Part shown: positions 12,211-25,109 of the stretch, piece by piece | Layout of the letters: each line of letters opens with the position of its first letter | How positions within the stretch are numbered: the first letter of the stretch is position 1 | Source: Callipepla californica brunnescens | Taxonomy: Eukaryota; Chordata; Aves; Galliformes; Odontophoridae | Reading direction: 5' to 3' | DNA length: 64,000 nucleotides | Assembly (NCBI GenBank): GCA_023055505.1 | Contig: JALIRH010000149.1 | Location: forward strand, 1 to 64,000 | The notes under the pieces: model-generated | Database searches by the model: none | What the model saw: only the letters and a program-made list of their open reading frames with translations | What the model was told of the DNA's origin: nothing | Position numbers and translations under genes: made by a program

Positions 12211-13585
12211 ACCAGACTTCTGTTTCTAATCCTCACACCAACGGTTAACATCTTTAATATACAATCAGGAAACATCCTGGATGGAGCAGATGACTACAGA
12301 GGAAAAAAAAAAATAATGCTCAGAAGTCACCTGGACCAAGTAAGACATAGGGTGTACTGCTAATCATGGTGCTATGGAAAGCTAAGAGAGAAAGAGCATG
12401 GAAAATGACAGTTGCTGCCATAGCATATGAGGCATGCAGAAAGGAAGTTAGATTTGAAGGGGTGGTAGGTTAATGCAAAAGAATCCCAAACGCACACTGG
12501 ATGTGCATTTCCATTTTGCCCATGTTAACCTTTTCACTTCCAATTTAGGCCTGAGGCGACAGGCAATTGAAGGTCACCTCCAGTCCTCTAAAACACATTT
12601 CAATTAGATATTTTCCTTTTTGCTTTTAACAACTGTCTGAAATTCAGATAGAGGTCGTTTGAACTATGTTACCTTTGTAGTACGTGTAAGCTTTCCTTCC
12701 TTTTGGGTAAAGCTGTCCACTTTCATGCAATTAAAAGTTTTGGTGAGACTGTGAGCTCAAGCCCACAGCTCTCTGTCAGAATAGATACTGTCTGAGTTTC
12801 CTTTGCACAGAAAAGCTCTGTCCTCCTCTATGTAGATGTGGTACTAATCTTGATCTCCCCATGGCCACCAGAAGTATTTAGGCTTTGATGGAGTTCTGTA
12901 TTTTTAAATGAATGCATCATTCTCTTATCAGATTGTCATAGCTCTGGTATTTTTTTTCCTCCATTAACTCATTTTTGGGAAGTTTTGCCATTAAAAGAAG
13001 AAATGACTTAAATCTTATGGAATTATTTCTAGGGAGCAAATATTATATTTTGTAAATAAGAGTACTGCTGAGGATATCAATATTTGTTTTGAAAATGGCA
13101 AGGGAAGTTCTGGGAGTCTTCATTTTCCTTTACTATTGTCTTGCTCAGACTGTGTATTTTGAAAATGCCTGGGGAAAAGGAGGGGAGAAAAGACCAGTTA
13201 GTATCGTTCAGTGCTTTAGGAGAAAACTAAATAAGTGCTGTAGCCTTTGTTGGCTAACAAAGGAACAAGTGACATAGTGTTAATATTAATTTAAAAAATT
13301 GCCAATTTTCAGATGCAATAATACACCCCTTACTATAGGGATTTTTTCTATCACTCTCTCTCCCTCTCTGCATATGCCTTTTCTCTGTAAGTAAAAATGT
13401 ACTCCATGTTAAATCTCCAGGCCACTCCATTTTTACAGCCATTAAAAATGTAAACATTGCACAGGATGTTTCTGAATGCTGAAATAAAAAAAATTAGAAG
13501 AGTCCTTGTGCAAATTTAAGCTACTCACAAAATGCACCTTCTATCCGCAGGCACATAAGCATAACAGAAGACACCGCCTTTCCTG
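12211..13585. other. Unique DNA, no gene seen
   Basis: No recognisable element; only short chance frames. Confidence 0.65.
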
Positions 13586-13662
13586 AGTAGCTAGAGTCAT
13601 AGAAATGTTGGGCTTTAAGGGATTTTCTTGTTCATGCACCTTCAGTGAAACACCACTTAAAA
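13586..13662 (-). mobile_element. Possible CR1 tail fragment
   Basis: TAGAGTCATAGAAATGTTGGG followed by CTTTAAGGGATTTTC resembles the reverse complement of a CR1 3' end. Only about 50 bases are alike and the mariner begins just after, so the call is weak. Confidence 0.4.
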
Positions 13663-13665
13663 ATA

Positions 13666-14093
13666 TGAAGGCTGCTCTGAAAGTAATACCTCCTGTTTTA
13701 TTATGCTGGCTCATGACATCAGAGGCAGAATTTGGTGTGGTTGAACCTTTCTGCCAATATCCTGTTACATTTTGTTGCCATGTGACAGATGGCAGCAAAG
13801 GGGGAGTCTGAAAGAATGGAGTCTGACATGGAAGTGCAGGTGAAGCAGAGGTGTAGGAATTAATTCCTCACCGCAGAAAAAATGGCACCCACTGGCATTC
13901 ATCAATGCTTGCTGAGCATTTATGGAGACCAAACAGTGGGTGTTAGCACAGTGAGATGGCGGGTGGTGAGATCAGCAATGGCAGCAGTGTCTGCTGGTGA
14001 AGATATCTACTAGTCCAAAATATTGTTGTGCTCTTTGTATCAATTATTGTTTCTATGGAAATAAATAGGAAGCATTGATTTTGTAATGACCTG
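13666..14093 (+). mobile_element. Internally deleted Galluhop-type mariner
   Basis: The left end GAAGGCTGCTCTGAAAGTAA and right end AGCATTGATTTTGTAATGAC are imperfect inverted repeats, and TA dinucleotides flank the element (13664-13665, 14094-14095). The transposase start is recognisable (MESDMEVQVKQRC after GTCTGAAAGAATGGAGTC, then MAPTGIHQCLLSIYGDQTVGVSTVR), then the sequence jumps at about 13995 to the 3' end (TTTCTATGGAAATAAATAGG). The middle is deleted, leaving about 430 bp, non-autonomous. Confidence 0.82.
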
Positions 14094-15578
14094 TATATGT
14101 GCAGTGTCTCTAAGAGTAGCATGTTTTCCTTGAAAACCCTAGACTGATTGTTCAAGTATTTTAAACATATTGGGAATATCATGTTCATCTTAAATAATCA
14201 CATAATCTGTGAGACTTGTTTTCTGTCCCAAGGGCTGTGGAAAACAGCTGATCACTGTCAGTTGTTGTACAAATTGTACTTAATGGAAAACTGTCCATTG
14301 CATTTGTTAATCTTGTCTTTTGTCATTAAAGTCCTGCTTATTCAGCTTATTCGTTCTGCTTTTATTGGGCTCTGTTTGGTCCAGATGAAGTCATGTAGTG
14401 GACAAATGGTACTGAACAATGGAGAATATTTTTTTATTTGTTCTGGCAACAGCATTGTACATACCACTGACTAATAGCTGGTTTGTCTTTCTATTGATCA
14501 AATTCCCCTATACAGATCAGGCCAGTTCCTCCCTTCTGCTGAGTGTTGAAACCACTGAGTACACAGACATTTGTGACCTCATTTGCACATTTGAAGAACA
14601 TACTCCACCAATCTCTCCCGGTCATTTTAAGTTTCTATTTTGCAGAAGAGAATTATATATCTTGCAGTAATTAATCTCTGCTTATTTTCCTTGCATCTCA
14701 CAGCCAACTGCTTTCATTATTAATACCCCTTGATTGTCTTTTTTTCCTTTTTGGTTCAGAGTACAGCAGCTTTAGAGTCAGTGGTGCTGCAGGTAGGGGG
14801 AGGCTCTGTAAACTAAATCAATAGTGCTTAAAATTTAATTAAGCAGTTGCTTCTGAAGCATTGACTCCACAGTGTACATGTGATCCATCGTGATAAAACC
14901 ACTACTGTTTCAACTACAGTAATACAAAAGTGTGAGTCTTTTCAATGTAAGCCTTTGGCAACGCGATATTCCTCTTCAGAGAGACGAAAGAATAGAACAA
15001 AAATCAGCCAGGAACACTTCAGTTGTCTTTATGTTCACCATGCTTTGACCTTCATAGCTAAAAAGCCTTTCCAGACCTACAAAGCATACACAAGATTCTG
15101 AAGATTCTGATCCTTGAATGTTTGAGTTTTCTCAAGGTGTTTGGTTGTCCTTGCTGAGAATTATCCCTGGAAAGGAGAGCAAGATGTAGCTGTTTGGGGA
15201 TAATTTTTTTGGTTCACTGGAAAAGGGAAGAGAAATATTCCAGTTTATAACAACCCTTTATAACCTGAGCAGAGGTGACTTTTTGAGAGCATGCAAATAC
15301 TGCTATTGCTTTGGGAAGTTGCTTGAGGAAGGAGAGGACCAGGACTCCCCTGATACTTCTGTGTAACAATCACACATCCTCAGGGTAGTGCAAGTGAAAT
15401 GTCCCGGAGCCTCTTGAGCATCAAGCTAGTAGTTCCAAGGGGGCAGTTGTGGCTTTTTAACATTCAGCTCTTCTATTTTAAAATTTATTATATAGTCCCT
15501 TTAGTTGACAGTTTTTATTCCCATCTTTTAATTCCTGAAACAAATAACTGAACTTCTTGCATGGCTCACATTCTGAAT

Positions 15579-15661
15579 AGGGAAGGGGGCGGGGGTGGGA
15601 AGGAGGAGAGGAGAAGGGGGAAGGAAGTAAAGAGGAGAGGTGATGGGGAAGGAAAGAGAAG
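15579..15661 (+). repeat. Purine-rich tract with G-quadruplex motif
   Basis: About 80 bases are nearly all A and G. At 15580-15599 four G runs of 3, 5, 5 and 3 are separated by loops of 2, 1 and 1 bases, a textbook intramolecular quadruplex pattern. Confidence 0.85.
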
Positions 15662-17654
15662 GTCTTTGTATATAATTAATGGGTAGATATTTTATTCAGT
15701 TCTGAAGTATTAAAATTGAAATTTAATATATTTTGTAATTTATATTCTATGATGAGAGATTTCCTAGAAAGAAGGCACTCAGGAGTGCCTGAGATGCACT
15801 CAGAACTCGGTGTTGTTACTCTGTTTTTATGTGCTCCAAAAGCTCTATTTTTATGTGCTCCAGAATGTTTCTCCTTCTTTTGTAGATTTTACATTTCTCC
15901 ACATTGTGCTTACTCCATCTCACCCTGCCTTAATTCTGCTGTATTGTATAAGTGTGTGAGAAGGCAAGGTAACAGACAAGGCCATAGACAGTGATGTTAT
16001 CAACTTCCTCAACTCACATAAAGACTGGGGAGAAATGGGTCATGTTGTAAACATTAATGTTAATTCTCACTAGAGGCTGTGGGACTATGTAGGTCACATC
16101 ATAAGGTGTTTATACAAAATATCCTGAAGCAGTAATAACACCTGTGCTTGGGCATGATTCCTGATTCTTGCAAGGAGTGGTGACAAAATTCCCTCCTACC
16201 ATCTCCTAGAAATTCAGTGATACAGAACAATAAATTATACCTTGAAGTGTTTACAAAAAGCACATATGCATAATTTTCTTAAGCTCATACAAAAAGAAAT
16301 AGGAAATCAGAGCTTCTTTCAGAACTATACACAAGCATAGCCACAATTGCAGACATTGCCATGGCACTCTAAATGGTATACAGGAGACTTACCAAGATGC
16401 ATTTCTAAGCAATGACTGACTAATTTTGAAATCTGTAGTTTTCAGTTTACAGGTGTATAAATCTCATAAACACTGCTCTGATCCAAAGTCATCTCTAATT
16501 TAGGTCTTTTTTTTTCCAAGTGTTTTTCACTTCTAAGTTGGTCACAATTTTTTTTAACTAGTTTTCAAGATTTAAACATTTACTCAGCCCATAAAATGTT
16601 TCAACAACGACTACTTTGAAAACTATTCATTAAGTCCTATTTACATATACATATATAAATGTAGTTTATATGCATCATATATTCCCCCTAGTTTTATTTA
16701 TATTCAAAAACAGGATAAAATTTATATGTGAGACACTTGAAATGAAAAACAGGTATTTTAGCAATTTCTATAAGATATTCTGTGAACGGCTCTCTTTTGG
16801 ATTCAGGATTTGTAGTACTAAGGGAAAAGAGTCTTAGAAAACTTCCCTATCAATGCTACTAAGGTTCTTTCCTAACTATATTCATATAAGATGCTGTGTA
16901 AAGACACAGTGCAGGCGGCAAACTGAACAGGCTTTTTAGACTAAGTTTTATATAAACCATTTTCCTGCAATTATTCTGAATAAAAGACCTGAAGCAGATA
17001 GAGATATTACTGTCAGCATACCAATAATTTGGTGTCTGGTGAAAGGCAGGAGTCATATTTGGAAATACGAATGATACCAGGCTCTTCTCAGTGGTGTGTG
17101 GTAATAGGGCAAGGAGTAATGGCCTAAAATTTGAACACAGGAAGTTCCATTCAAACATGATGAACTTCTTTAGATTTCTAGATTTCCCTAACTGAAACCA
17201 GGACACTGGCTTCTACAATTTGTTTCACAAATCTGCATGCTCAGCTCGGGTTTTTCAGATGCATGTACAAATATTTTGGACAGGAAATTTGTTTCTTCCA
17301 CTTCATAAAATATCCATTGTGCTTAGAAATGCACTCCTGATCATTTTTCCCCTGAGGCTTTCTGAGCCTTAATCTGTGGTCTTCTTTCTCTCCCCAGTCA
17401 CTTTTTCTGCCCTCCTTGCTGTCCCCAGCTGACATATTATGTATTTCATAAGCCACAGGCTGACGTCTATTCCCACAGAGCAACAAAACTTTAGCCTCAG
17501 GTCTCCCTGGCTCCAACAGTCAGTGACTACAACACAGTGCTTTGTCTCTCTTTCTCTGGCTTTTCCCACTTAGCTTTTCAGAGTGTGTCCCTCCAGCATC
17601 TGTTACCTTAGGCTGAAGGACAAAGCTTACAGCAGTGGCCTCTTTAAAAAGCAC

Positions 17655-17722
17655 AGCATTTACTTAATCTTAAGGAATTTACTTAATCTTAAGCATGTAC
17701 TTGATCTTAAGGAATGCTAAAT
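17655..17722 (+). repeat. Short imperfect tandem repeat
   Basis: The unit ATTTACTTAATCTTAAGGA occurs about two and a half times, with a third version TGTACTTGATCTTAAGGA. Confidence 0.8.
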
Positions 17723-20700
17723 CATAAGCATACCCATTAGACATGGTCAAAGGGAAGCGAAGATTGATGGATATCAGTTCAATTTTTTCCTTGAGTCTTA
17801 CAGAGCAACTGTATCTCTAAGGCCTTCAGTTATGCTGTGTACATAGCCAGGGGAGAAAAGATTTCTTTTTTTCCTATAAATAGTATGGCTGCATTCTTGA
17901 TTCATTTGTCAAGGGTGTATCCTAAATGTTGGCTTAAATCATGGTAAGATGGCATTATTTTATATCTGTGAAGGCTGTTCTCTCCAACAAGTCTCATGTT
18001 TGAAGATGAGGAATACACCAAACTCTGACTTAACTCCTGTACAGATCTGTGGTCCTGCCCCAGTGTATGAGAATACCTTAGAAGTAAAGGATCTCTGAGA
18101 GAGATAAGGGAGGGTGAGCTTCCAAAGAGTGAGCTGCCATTGCTGAAGTAGAGATATCAAAAGGGTGAATTGCACATATAATGTACAAAACATGAGAGTT
18201 GTGGGAAAATTTGGAAATATTAAATCAAAGAATCACTTAATTTGTTTGTTAGGACATATAAGAGGGCTATCTGCTCAGAAAAGGGATACATTCAAAGTTT
18301 GATCAGGTTGCTCAGGGAAGTCTGGAGTATCTCCAGTCAGAGGCTCCACTATGCAGACTGCTCTAGGAGTCTTTCATTTGCTCCCTTCTCTTGATTTATT
18401 TATTTTTTGTAACATCTGGAATGAATTTCCGTTGTCATAATAATGCTCCTCCTCTTCTTTTACTGCCCACCAGCAAGAAGGATTTATTTTTGTTTTCTTT
18501 ATGTTCCTCCCACTAACCAGCAATAAGCAATAAGCTTTCCCTTTAACTTCATCTGTCATATGCTCCATATCATAGCTTTTCATCTGTATGACCTGCAGAC
18601 CTGCCAGGTAGTGTGCCACAGTATCTTCACTATTCACCATAGTGAGAAGTTTAGACCACAGAAGCATGGACAGTAAGGATTACAGAAAGACTTGGCATGA
18701 GATGTTCTCTGTGTCCACATGGATAAACAGGCAGAGGGATGTGCAGATCAAGAGCTCTTTATTAGATGTTGCTTTCAGATGCTGAAAGGTCAAAAATGAA
18801 TCTCAGGTTGCACTGAGTCATTATCTTGGAGAAATATAGTTGATTTGTTCCCAAAGAAAGCCTTGCACATACACGTGATGTGACAATCAAGGAAGTAGGA
18901 GCTGGCAGCAAATTGAAGCTGTTTGAAAATATATATGTATCTCATGCTTTTCTGATACTAGTCTGATCTATCAGGTTTTAACTGGTATTTAAGTTTACTT
19001 CTTCATTATTACTTATGACAGCAGCCTTGTTAGAGGATGATTTCTACTGTGATAGAAATTTCTGGCAGTAGATTTTCTTCTATTGTTGAATATATTGACA
19101 GTTATACGCAACATTCAGTGAAAATATCAAAATTAAAGTGGTTTCATTTCATAAACAGACAAGTGTGACTTTTCATGTATTGCACATAATAATGTTGGAA
19201 TACAGGCAGTCAGAATATTTTTTGAAAAAAAAACCACAAAAACAGTAAAACAGAATAGCATAAAAAGTGTAGTCTGAGAAATTTTTTGAGACAATGCTGG
19301 AAGTCGATACAAAATTATTAAGAAGGCTTTGGCATCGGAGATTAGCAGTTATAAAAACAAAGTATAGTTTTCTTAGGGCTCTGGGGGATAAGGAAACAAT
19401 GTCTTGTAAGTTTTCTTTGGGATCAATGAAAAGGAATTTCTGTACTCCTACAGAAGAGTCGCTATAGAATATGATGGGTCTCTCTTCCTTCCTTTCTTGT
19501 CACCGTATCTCAGATCAGGTCTTTCACTACTGTTAGCCTGTCACATTGATCCTTTACACGGTCTTAGAAGCTGACAACACAACTGTCCCTGTTTCATGTT
19601 TTATTTGATGTGGGCATTTATGCCTGGAGAAGTGGAAGAATACAGATAATTCATTCTGTGTCACAGAACATCTGCCAAGTGTTCCAACCTTTTATACAGT
19701 CTCCATTGACCGGGCTAATTGTTAAATCACAAAGTTACTGATACATTACAGCCATAAAACATGATAATTTATCTTTACTCGCACACACTTACAGAGATGA
19801 ATAATCACCAAAGAACAGGATATAGCCTGGAAATATTTTTCTGATGACATGTTGACATCACAAAAGTACTTTTGTTTGCAGAAAAGTAATACAAAAAGTC
19901 AGTAAAGATTTGAATTCTTTGGAGGTGATTTTACCTTGATCTTATCAGACTTGATCCCTCAGCTAAGCCTATTGAACTTTCTTGGTGAACACATTTGATA
20001 TATTTCTGTTGTAATGATCACAACTTCTGGATACACAATTTGTACTTGTTAACTCAAGTTCCTACAAGTACTGCTTTCCACTTTAAAATTCTCTAACTCT
20101 ATATTTCATATGTAAGCCAAAATCGTTATTGTACGTTTTCTACATTCATTCTAAAATGCAAATACTTTCCTAAGTATCATACCACTACCAAACATGCATT
20201 TTAATAAAAAGAGGGCAGCAAATCTCATACAAAATGACAGCATTCAAAAAATAGTTACTTAGAAGTATTAGAACTAAAGCATTTTAATTTTATTGTTGGT
20301 GTTTCATATGAAGAACCTTGCCATTTTTATGCAAAATTTTACATCTACAGTCATTCTTCCTTGCGTGTAACCAAAATTTAGGGTCAAATTTATTGCCAAC
20401 ATATGTATATTGAACAACTCACCTACTTTATCCTGCTATATGTTAACCATAATAGCTAAATGAAATATCATCAGTAATAATTGTTTTCTGATCTCTTAAA
20501 TCTGGAAAGGAGTAATGAGGGATCTTGGAGGATTTTGGTTATGAAATTCCTTTTCAGTTTGCTGAAACTTAGGTCGCTGCATAGTAGTGCAGCACAGCAA
20601 ATCCTCACTGCACTCTTGCTGTAAAATTACACTTCCAAATATTTAGTGAGCCTTGCTCAGTACTTCATCTCTGCCTTTGCTAATCTTGAATTCTGAAAAA

Positions 20701-20910
20701 TTAATGAAAATATTACTGCTGATATTGTTTGAATCAGAATTTCGCCCATTGTATTGAAGATGAAAAGACTGAGCCTGGATAGACAGACTAAATCCTTGAA
20801 CATAATTTTAATGCTTTAGAAGAAGTTGTTTTGGGAAGTATAGTGCAAAAAAGACCAATTAGAGGCCAAAATGTATCCTGTGGTTCATTAAACACAGTAT
20901 AGCCAGTTGG

Positions 20911-21400
20911 TTAAAAGAGGTGATTCTCCTGCTAGATTTAGCACTGGTGCATTCTCATCTTGAATACTGTATGCAGTTCTGATCTCCACAATATTAAAAG
21001 GATGTTAAGGCATTTGAAAGCATTCAGAGGAGGTAAAAAAAAAAAAAAATCTGGTAAAAGTGCTGGAATGCATGTTCTGTGAGAAGAGACTGAGAACACT
21101 TGTGTTGTATAGTTTGGAGAAAAAAGGGCCAGGAGATGACCTCACTGCTCTCCGCAACTCCCTGAGGAGGGGAAATGGAGAGGGAGGTAATAGTCTCTTC
21201 TCCTGGTAGCCAATGGGAGAACACATGGGGATGGCACAAAATTGTACAGAGGAGGATCAGACATCAGACTGAACACTAGGATAAATATCTTCACTGTGAG
21301 TGCGGTCAAACCCTGGGACACGCTTCCTAGTAAGATGGTTGATCTCCCACACTCGTGAGTGTTCAAGAGGCATTCGGATAATGCTCTCAAAATTATGCTC
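20911..21400 (+). mobile_element. Old diverged CR1 LINE fragment
   Basis: CR1-like order is still visible: TGATTCTCCTGCTAGATTTAG, GAATACTGTATGCAGTTCTG, AGCATTCAGAGGAGGT, GGAGATGACCTCACTGCTCTC, GGAGGGAGGTAATAGTCTCTTCTCC, AACACTAGGATAAATAT. It is interrupted by an A-run at 21036-21049 and has no usable frame. Divergence is clearly greater than in the other copies. Confidence 0.75.
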
Positions 21401-23157
21401 TAATTTTTGATGATTTCTGAAGACGATCTCTTCAGACAGGTGGAACTTTGACATCTTCTCCAACTGAACTACTCCATTCCATTTTATTCTAAACATGTTA
21501 CAAGGATTTGAACACTGGAAATTGTGGGAAGGTGAAAGAATAATGTAACCTGCACTTCCAGATTTGCCTGCATGCATATAATATTGTCTTTGGTCAATTT
21601 AGCAGGATTTTGTAAGAAACTTGGAAGTAATATGCAATCATATAGGATAAAAAAAAAGTATGAAACAAACACAGTAAATATAGAACTGAATATTTTTCTG
21701 TTTATATTAAAATATATATTTTCCTGGCACTAAATTTGTTTACCTGTTAATTAATAACAGCCTTTAGAAACTGATTTGAACACTGTTTTAGATGAAAAAC
21801 AGTATAAAGTTTCAGAATCAGAAAACAGTCATTTTAGGAGCGTACCTTAGACAGACGGGTATGCGAGCAATAAAATAATTTAATATAAATTTTATCTTTC
21901 CAGGTTTATTTTCATGACTATACAGAAGAGTCAGTATGAAACTATATTGGTGGGCAGGAATCTCATTTAAATAGATTTGAATAACGTGTTTCCTGCAGTC
22001 TGGATAAAAATAAGGCAGTCTGTGCATGAGCTATATCAGGGAGATATGTTCCCATTCAAACCACATACTTTTCATCAGTTTTTCCTTTCAATAATCCAGT
22101 CGTCAGCTTTATAGCCCATTAAAAATGTTCAGAAGTGATAGGAAATTACTTTCATACATATCTTGGCTGCTGAGTTGCTCTGTTTCATTACTTCACCCTG
22201 CAGATGACTGACAGCGCTGTAATCAACTCCAGGCTGGATTTACTGGTTCCACGTCCTTTACTTTCATTAATTATTGAAAGCATTTTTCTCTGCTGTGAAT
22301 GGTTGCTGCTTGCTTGGGTTGCTGTGTTCAGTGTGCGTCTGTTTGAGTCTCTCAGGTAGCAGCAGTTGTGTGTTGAACTCAGAGTCAGGCATCACATGCA
22401 CTCACACAAGAAAAGATGAAGAAAGTAACATAAAAGGATTATAGATCTGTTTGCAAGGGGCACAGAGGAGCTTTACTGTTACCTGGGATGTCTTAGTCCT
22501 CTGTGCTCAGCAGCCAACCAATTTTTTTTACAAGAGGTTCTTGTTTTGCAGATGCTTTCAGCTTTACTCCAAAAATAGAATTATATATACATAGATATAT
22601 ATGCATATTATTGCCGCTGTTATTTGCCCTTTAGTTAGAGACTTTGAAAATGTTTCTAAGGGATTCCTACATGCACAAATAGCATAACAAAATGAGTGCC
22701 TTTCAATTCCATGTATCCTGAATATTTTTTTTTAAATATTCAGTGAAAGCTGAAAGGATGCCATGATCAGAGTTCTGTCCTGGAATGCATAGTGACTGAT
22801 CAATTAAACACTGATGGGTTAGGGACACATAATCTCTTGCCTCCCTTTTCTGAGGTAGACCTAGTTTATTGCTGCTGAAACTTGTTGGTGCCTGAGCTAC
22901 TATGCCAACCTCTTTGTCTTGGTTCACATTACTATAGCATTACACTAGTACGTATATTGTGTATCCAGGACCTTTGGAACACAAACTAAGCATATTATGT
23001 ATATATAGAATTATTTTTGTAAACATGTTCAATGACTTGGTCACCAGACTCCCAATTCCTGCTCCCAAGAAATCAAAATGCGTTCTTCATAACTATACAT
23101 CTGTCTGGGTTGACACATTGTTAGTTTCTCTGTGCACCATTAATCTGCCAATGAAAT
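21401..23157. other. Unique DNA up to the provirus insertion site
   Basis: No gene seen. Contains short TA-rich runs (22571-22606). The insertion site is GGGAG. Confidence 0.65.
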
Positions 23158-23162
23158 GGGAG

Positions 23163-23499
23163 TGTAAGGCAAATAACCCCAGGGAAAGCACTTCAAGGAA
23201 GTTAGTGCGAAAGGATGGTATATTTTTGGTAGGATTTAAGTAGATGTTATACAAAATAATAGCAAAAGAGATTGGCTCACCTTGCTGATGGTTGAGGCTC
23301 GCCGATAACTCCACCAGGGAGGGATCTCCAACAAGAGATCCTTCCCCGCTGGTGGTCAGCCCTTAAATGGGGTCTTGGGAGAGGTGGAGTCAAACTCCAC
23401 CCCTTCCAATCACACTCAGTTGTGCCCCTGCAGCTGACTCAGGGCTTGCCTCAGGTGGTCAATCAGTGGTTCAGGCCGTGATTCCACAGTTCCCATACA
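23163..23499 (-). repeat. Provirus 3' LTR
   Basis: This is the downstream LTR in the sense direction, 337 bp, offset exactly 5650 bases from its partner with no indels and one substitution (23300). The same promoter-like elements recur at matching offsets, for example the TATA-like site at 23361-23370. It is preceded in sense by a purine-rich tract and followed by the GGGAG duplication at 23158-23162. Confidence 0.95.
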
Positions 23500-23828
23500 C
23501 TCCACCCCTTCACGACATGAACCACTGATTAAGTAATTATAGGTTGAGCCCTCCTTAATACAGAGACCCAATATATCGCGACGTTTTACATAATAACCCG
23601 TCGCGATGTGTATCGATGTAATCTGGGATGAGTGATGATCATCATATGGCTCGTGTTCTTCCTTGGGCCAGTGCTCGGTGGTGTCTACTGGAAGCACGCA
23701 GTCATGTTGTGCAGGTCCGTCCTACTCTCCATCAGTCCCAGGTAGACCATCACCGGATGTTGCACATGATCTTATAGCAACTCTGGAACTCAGCAGCATC
23801 ATTTGGTTCCCTCCGGTGACTCACAGAC
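23500..23828 (-). other. Post-pol region and polypurine tract; no env
   Basis: About 330 bases lie between the integrase stop and the 3' LTR. The sense strand next to the LTR reads GAAGGGGTGGAG (23500-23511), the likely polypurine tract that primes plus-strand DNA. The rest has no envelope-sized frame, signal peptide or transmembrane segment. A 93-codon minus frame (23416-23697) runs from this region into the LTR. It has no recognisable domain and is probably fortuitous. Confidence 0.75.
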
Positions 23829-25109
23829 TCACGGGGAATAATATAGATGTTTCAAAGGTACCAAGAGGGGGAGGTCCGCTCTCCAGGGTAAGATACAGGC
23901 CGTATTCCTGTCTTGGGTCAACACTTCAGCTTGTACAGGGGCATGCCCTGGCCGCCTGTACCAAACTTTTCGCCCCGATGTCTGTGGCTGCACAATTAGA
24001 TCAGGCACTAGAGGGGGTGTCCTGATCTGCCACAGGGACATGATAGGGGTTCCTTTAGGAATAAAGACTGGAGTGTTGACCACAATATCAGTAGGCCATG
24101 TACCAATCACTGGAGGGACTACCGAACCTCCCACCTCCAACAATCTCCCCCAAGGTGCAAGTAGGCCACACCATCGTGGTCCTACCTGCACCTTCCAAGA
24201 CCATCTTATTTTATTGGTGCCTGGTTTTAGGTTCTCACGGCCAGTCTGAGGTCTTACCTCATTATCTGTACCTGTAATTTGGATCCTAAGTGGGGAGGCC
24301 CATGTCATTTGCAACATTTTCAAGGCACTGGGTCTGCCATCTCTAGGTCTTTCATTCAGATCTCGAAGAGTTTCGTGGAGTCTCTTCGTCCACCCCTGTA
24401 GAGACTGAGAGTCTGTCTTCAGGGCGGCCTTGAGAATGCCATTATAACGCTCAATAAGGCCTGCCCCTGTTGGATTGTATGGCAGGTGGAATCGCCACTC
24501 AATATTGTTCTCTTCTGCCCAGCGTTGTATCATTGCACCCGTGAAATGAGTCCCTTGGTCGCTCTCAATGACTTGTGGTGTCCCATAGGCAGCCATCAAT
24601 CTTGTGAGCGCCTTGATAGTATATGCCTGGTTGGCTTTTGGTACTGGATAGGCCTGCATTAGCCCACTCGCGGTGTCAACACAGGTTAGGGCATATCTCG
24701 CCCCCTCAGACCGAGGTAGGGGCCCAATATAATCAACCTGCCATCGCTGTAGAGGATTGTGTCCTCTAGCAAGATGGGCTGTAGTTTCAGGCAACGACCT
24801 CGGTCTCATTCTGGAGCAGGCATCACAGTCTCTGCATGCTTGAGCTACGTCCGATAATTGTACGGGCAGTCCCCATGCTTTGGCAGCTGCCCACATGGTC
24901 TTCTGTCCAGCATGCCGCAACTTTCGATGTAACCAGTAGGCAATGTTCTCAGATGGTGAGTTCTCAACCCATCTAACTCGGGCCAGCGTGTCGGCTTCAT
25001 CATTTCCTGGTGACTGTAGGGGTCGGTGACCAGAAACATGGTAGACACATACAGTTCTGTGTTTAACTGTATTCCATATGTCTAACCACATATCTTTGCC
25101 CCAGATCGG
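23829..25109 (-). pseudogene. pol: Pol, integrase part with unusual C-terminal extension
   Basis: This segment is open from after the TGA to its own stop at 23829 and has 420 codons counted from the ATG at 25091. It begins with the last piece of RNase H (GHRPLQSPGNDEAD). An HHCC zinc domain follows (His 55, His 60, Cys 89, Cys 92), then the DDE catalytic core: Asp 120 in WQVDYIGP, Asp 178 in ESDQGTHF and Glu 214 in GLIERYNG, with the expected 35 residues between the last two. A Trp- and Pro-rich stretch (about 290-360) then precedes a basic KVWYRRPGH segment (375-383) that probably starts the C-terminal DNA-binding domain. The stretch is not obvious integrase. ERV-L elements can carry a dUTPase after integrase, but I see no clear dUTPase motifs. 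It lacks its natural start because it is the C-terminal part of Pol. Confidence 0.92.

Larger units (their letters stand above)
14096..20910. other. Long unique DNA, no gene seen
   Basis: About 6.8 kb apparently free of LINE and LTR pieces. Only low-complexity tracts (15579-15661, 17655-17722) and AT-rich microsatellite-like runs are seen. The longest frames are about 115 codons and unconvincing. Confidence 0.6.

Noticed and set aside
23416..23697. 93-codon minus-strand frame running into the 3' LTR as an accessory gene
   Set aside because: No domain, signal peptide or membrane segment, and its end is simply LTR sequence.
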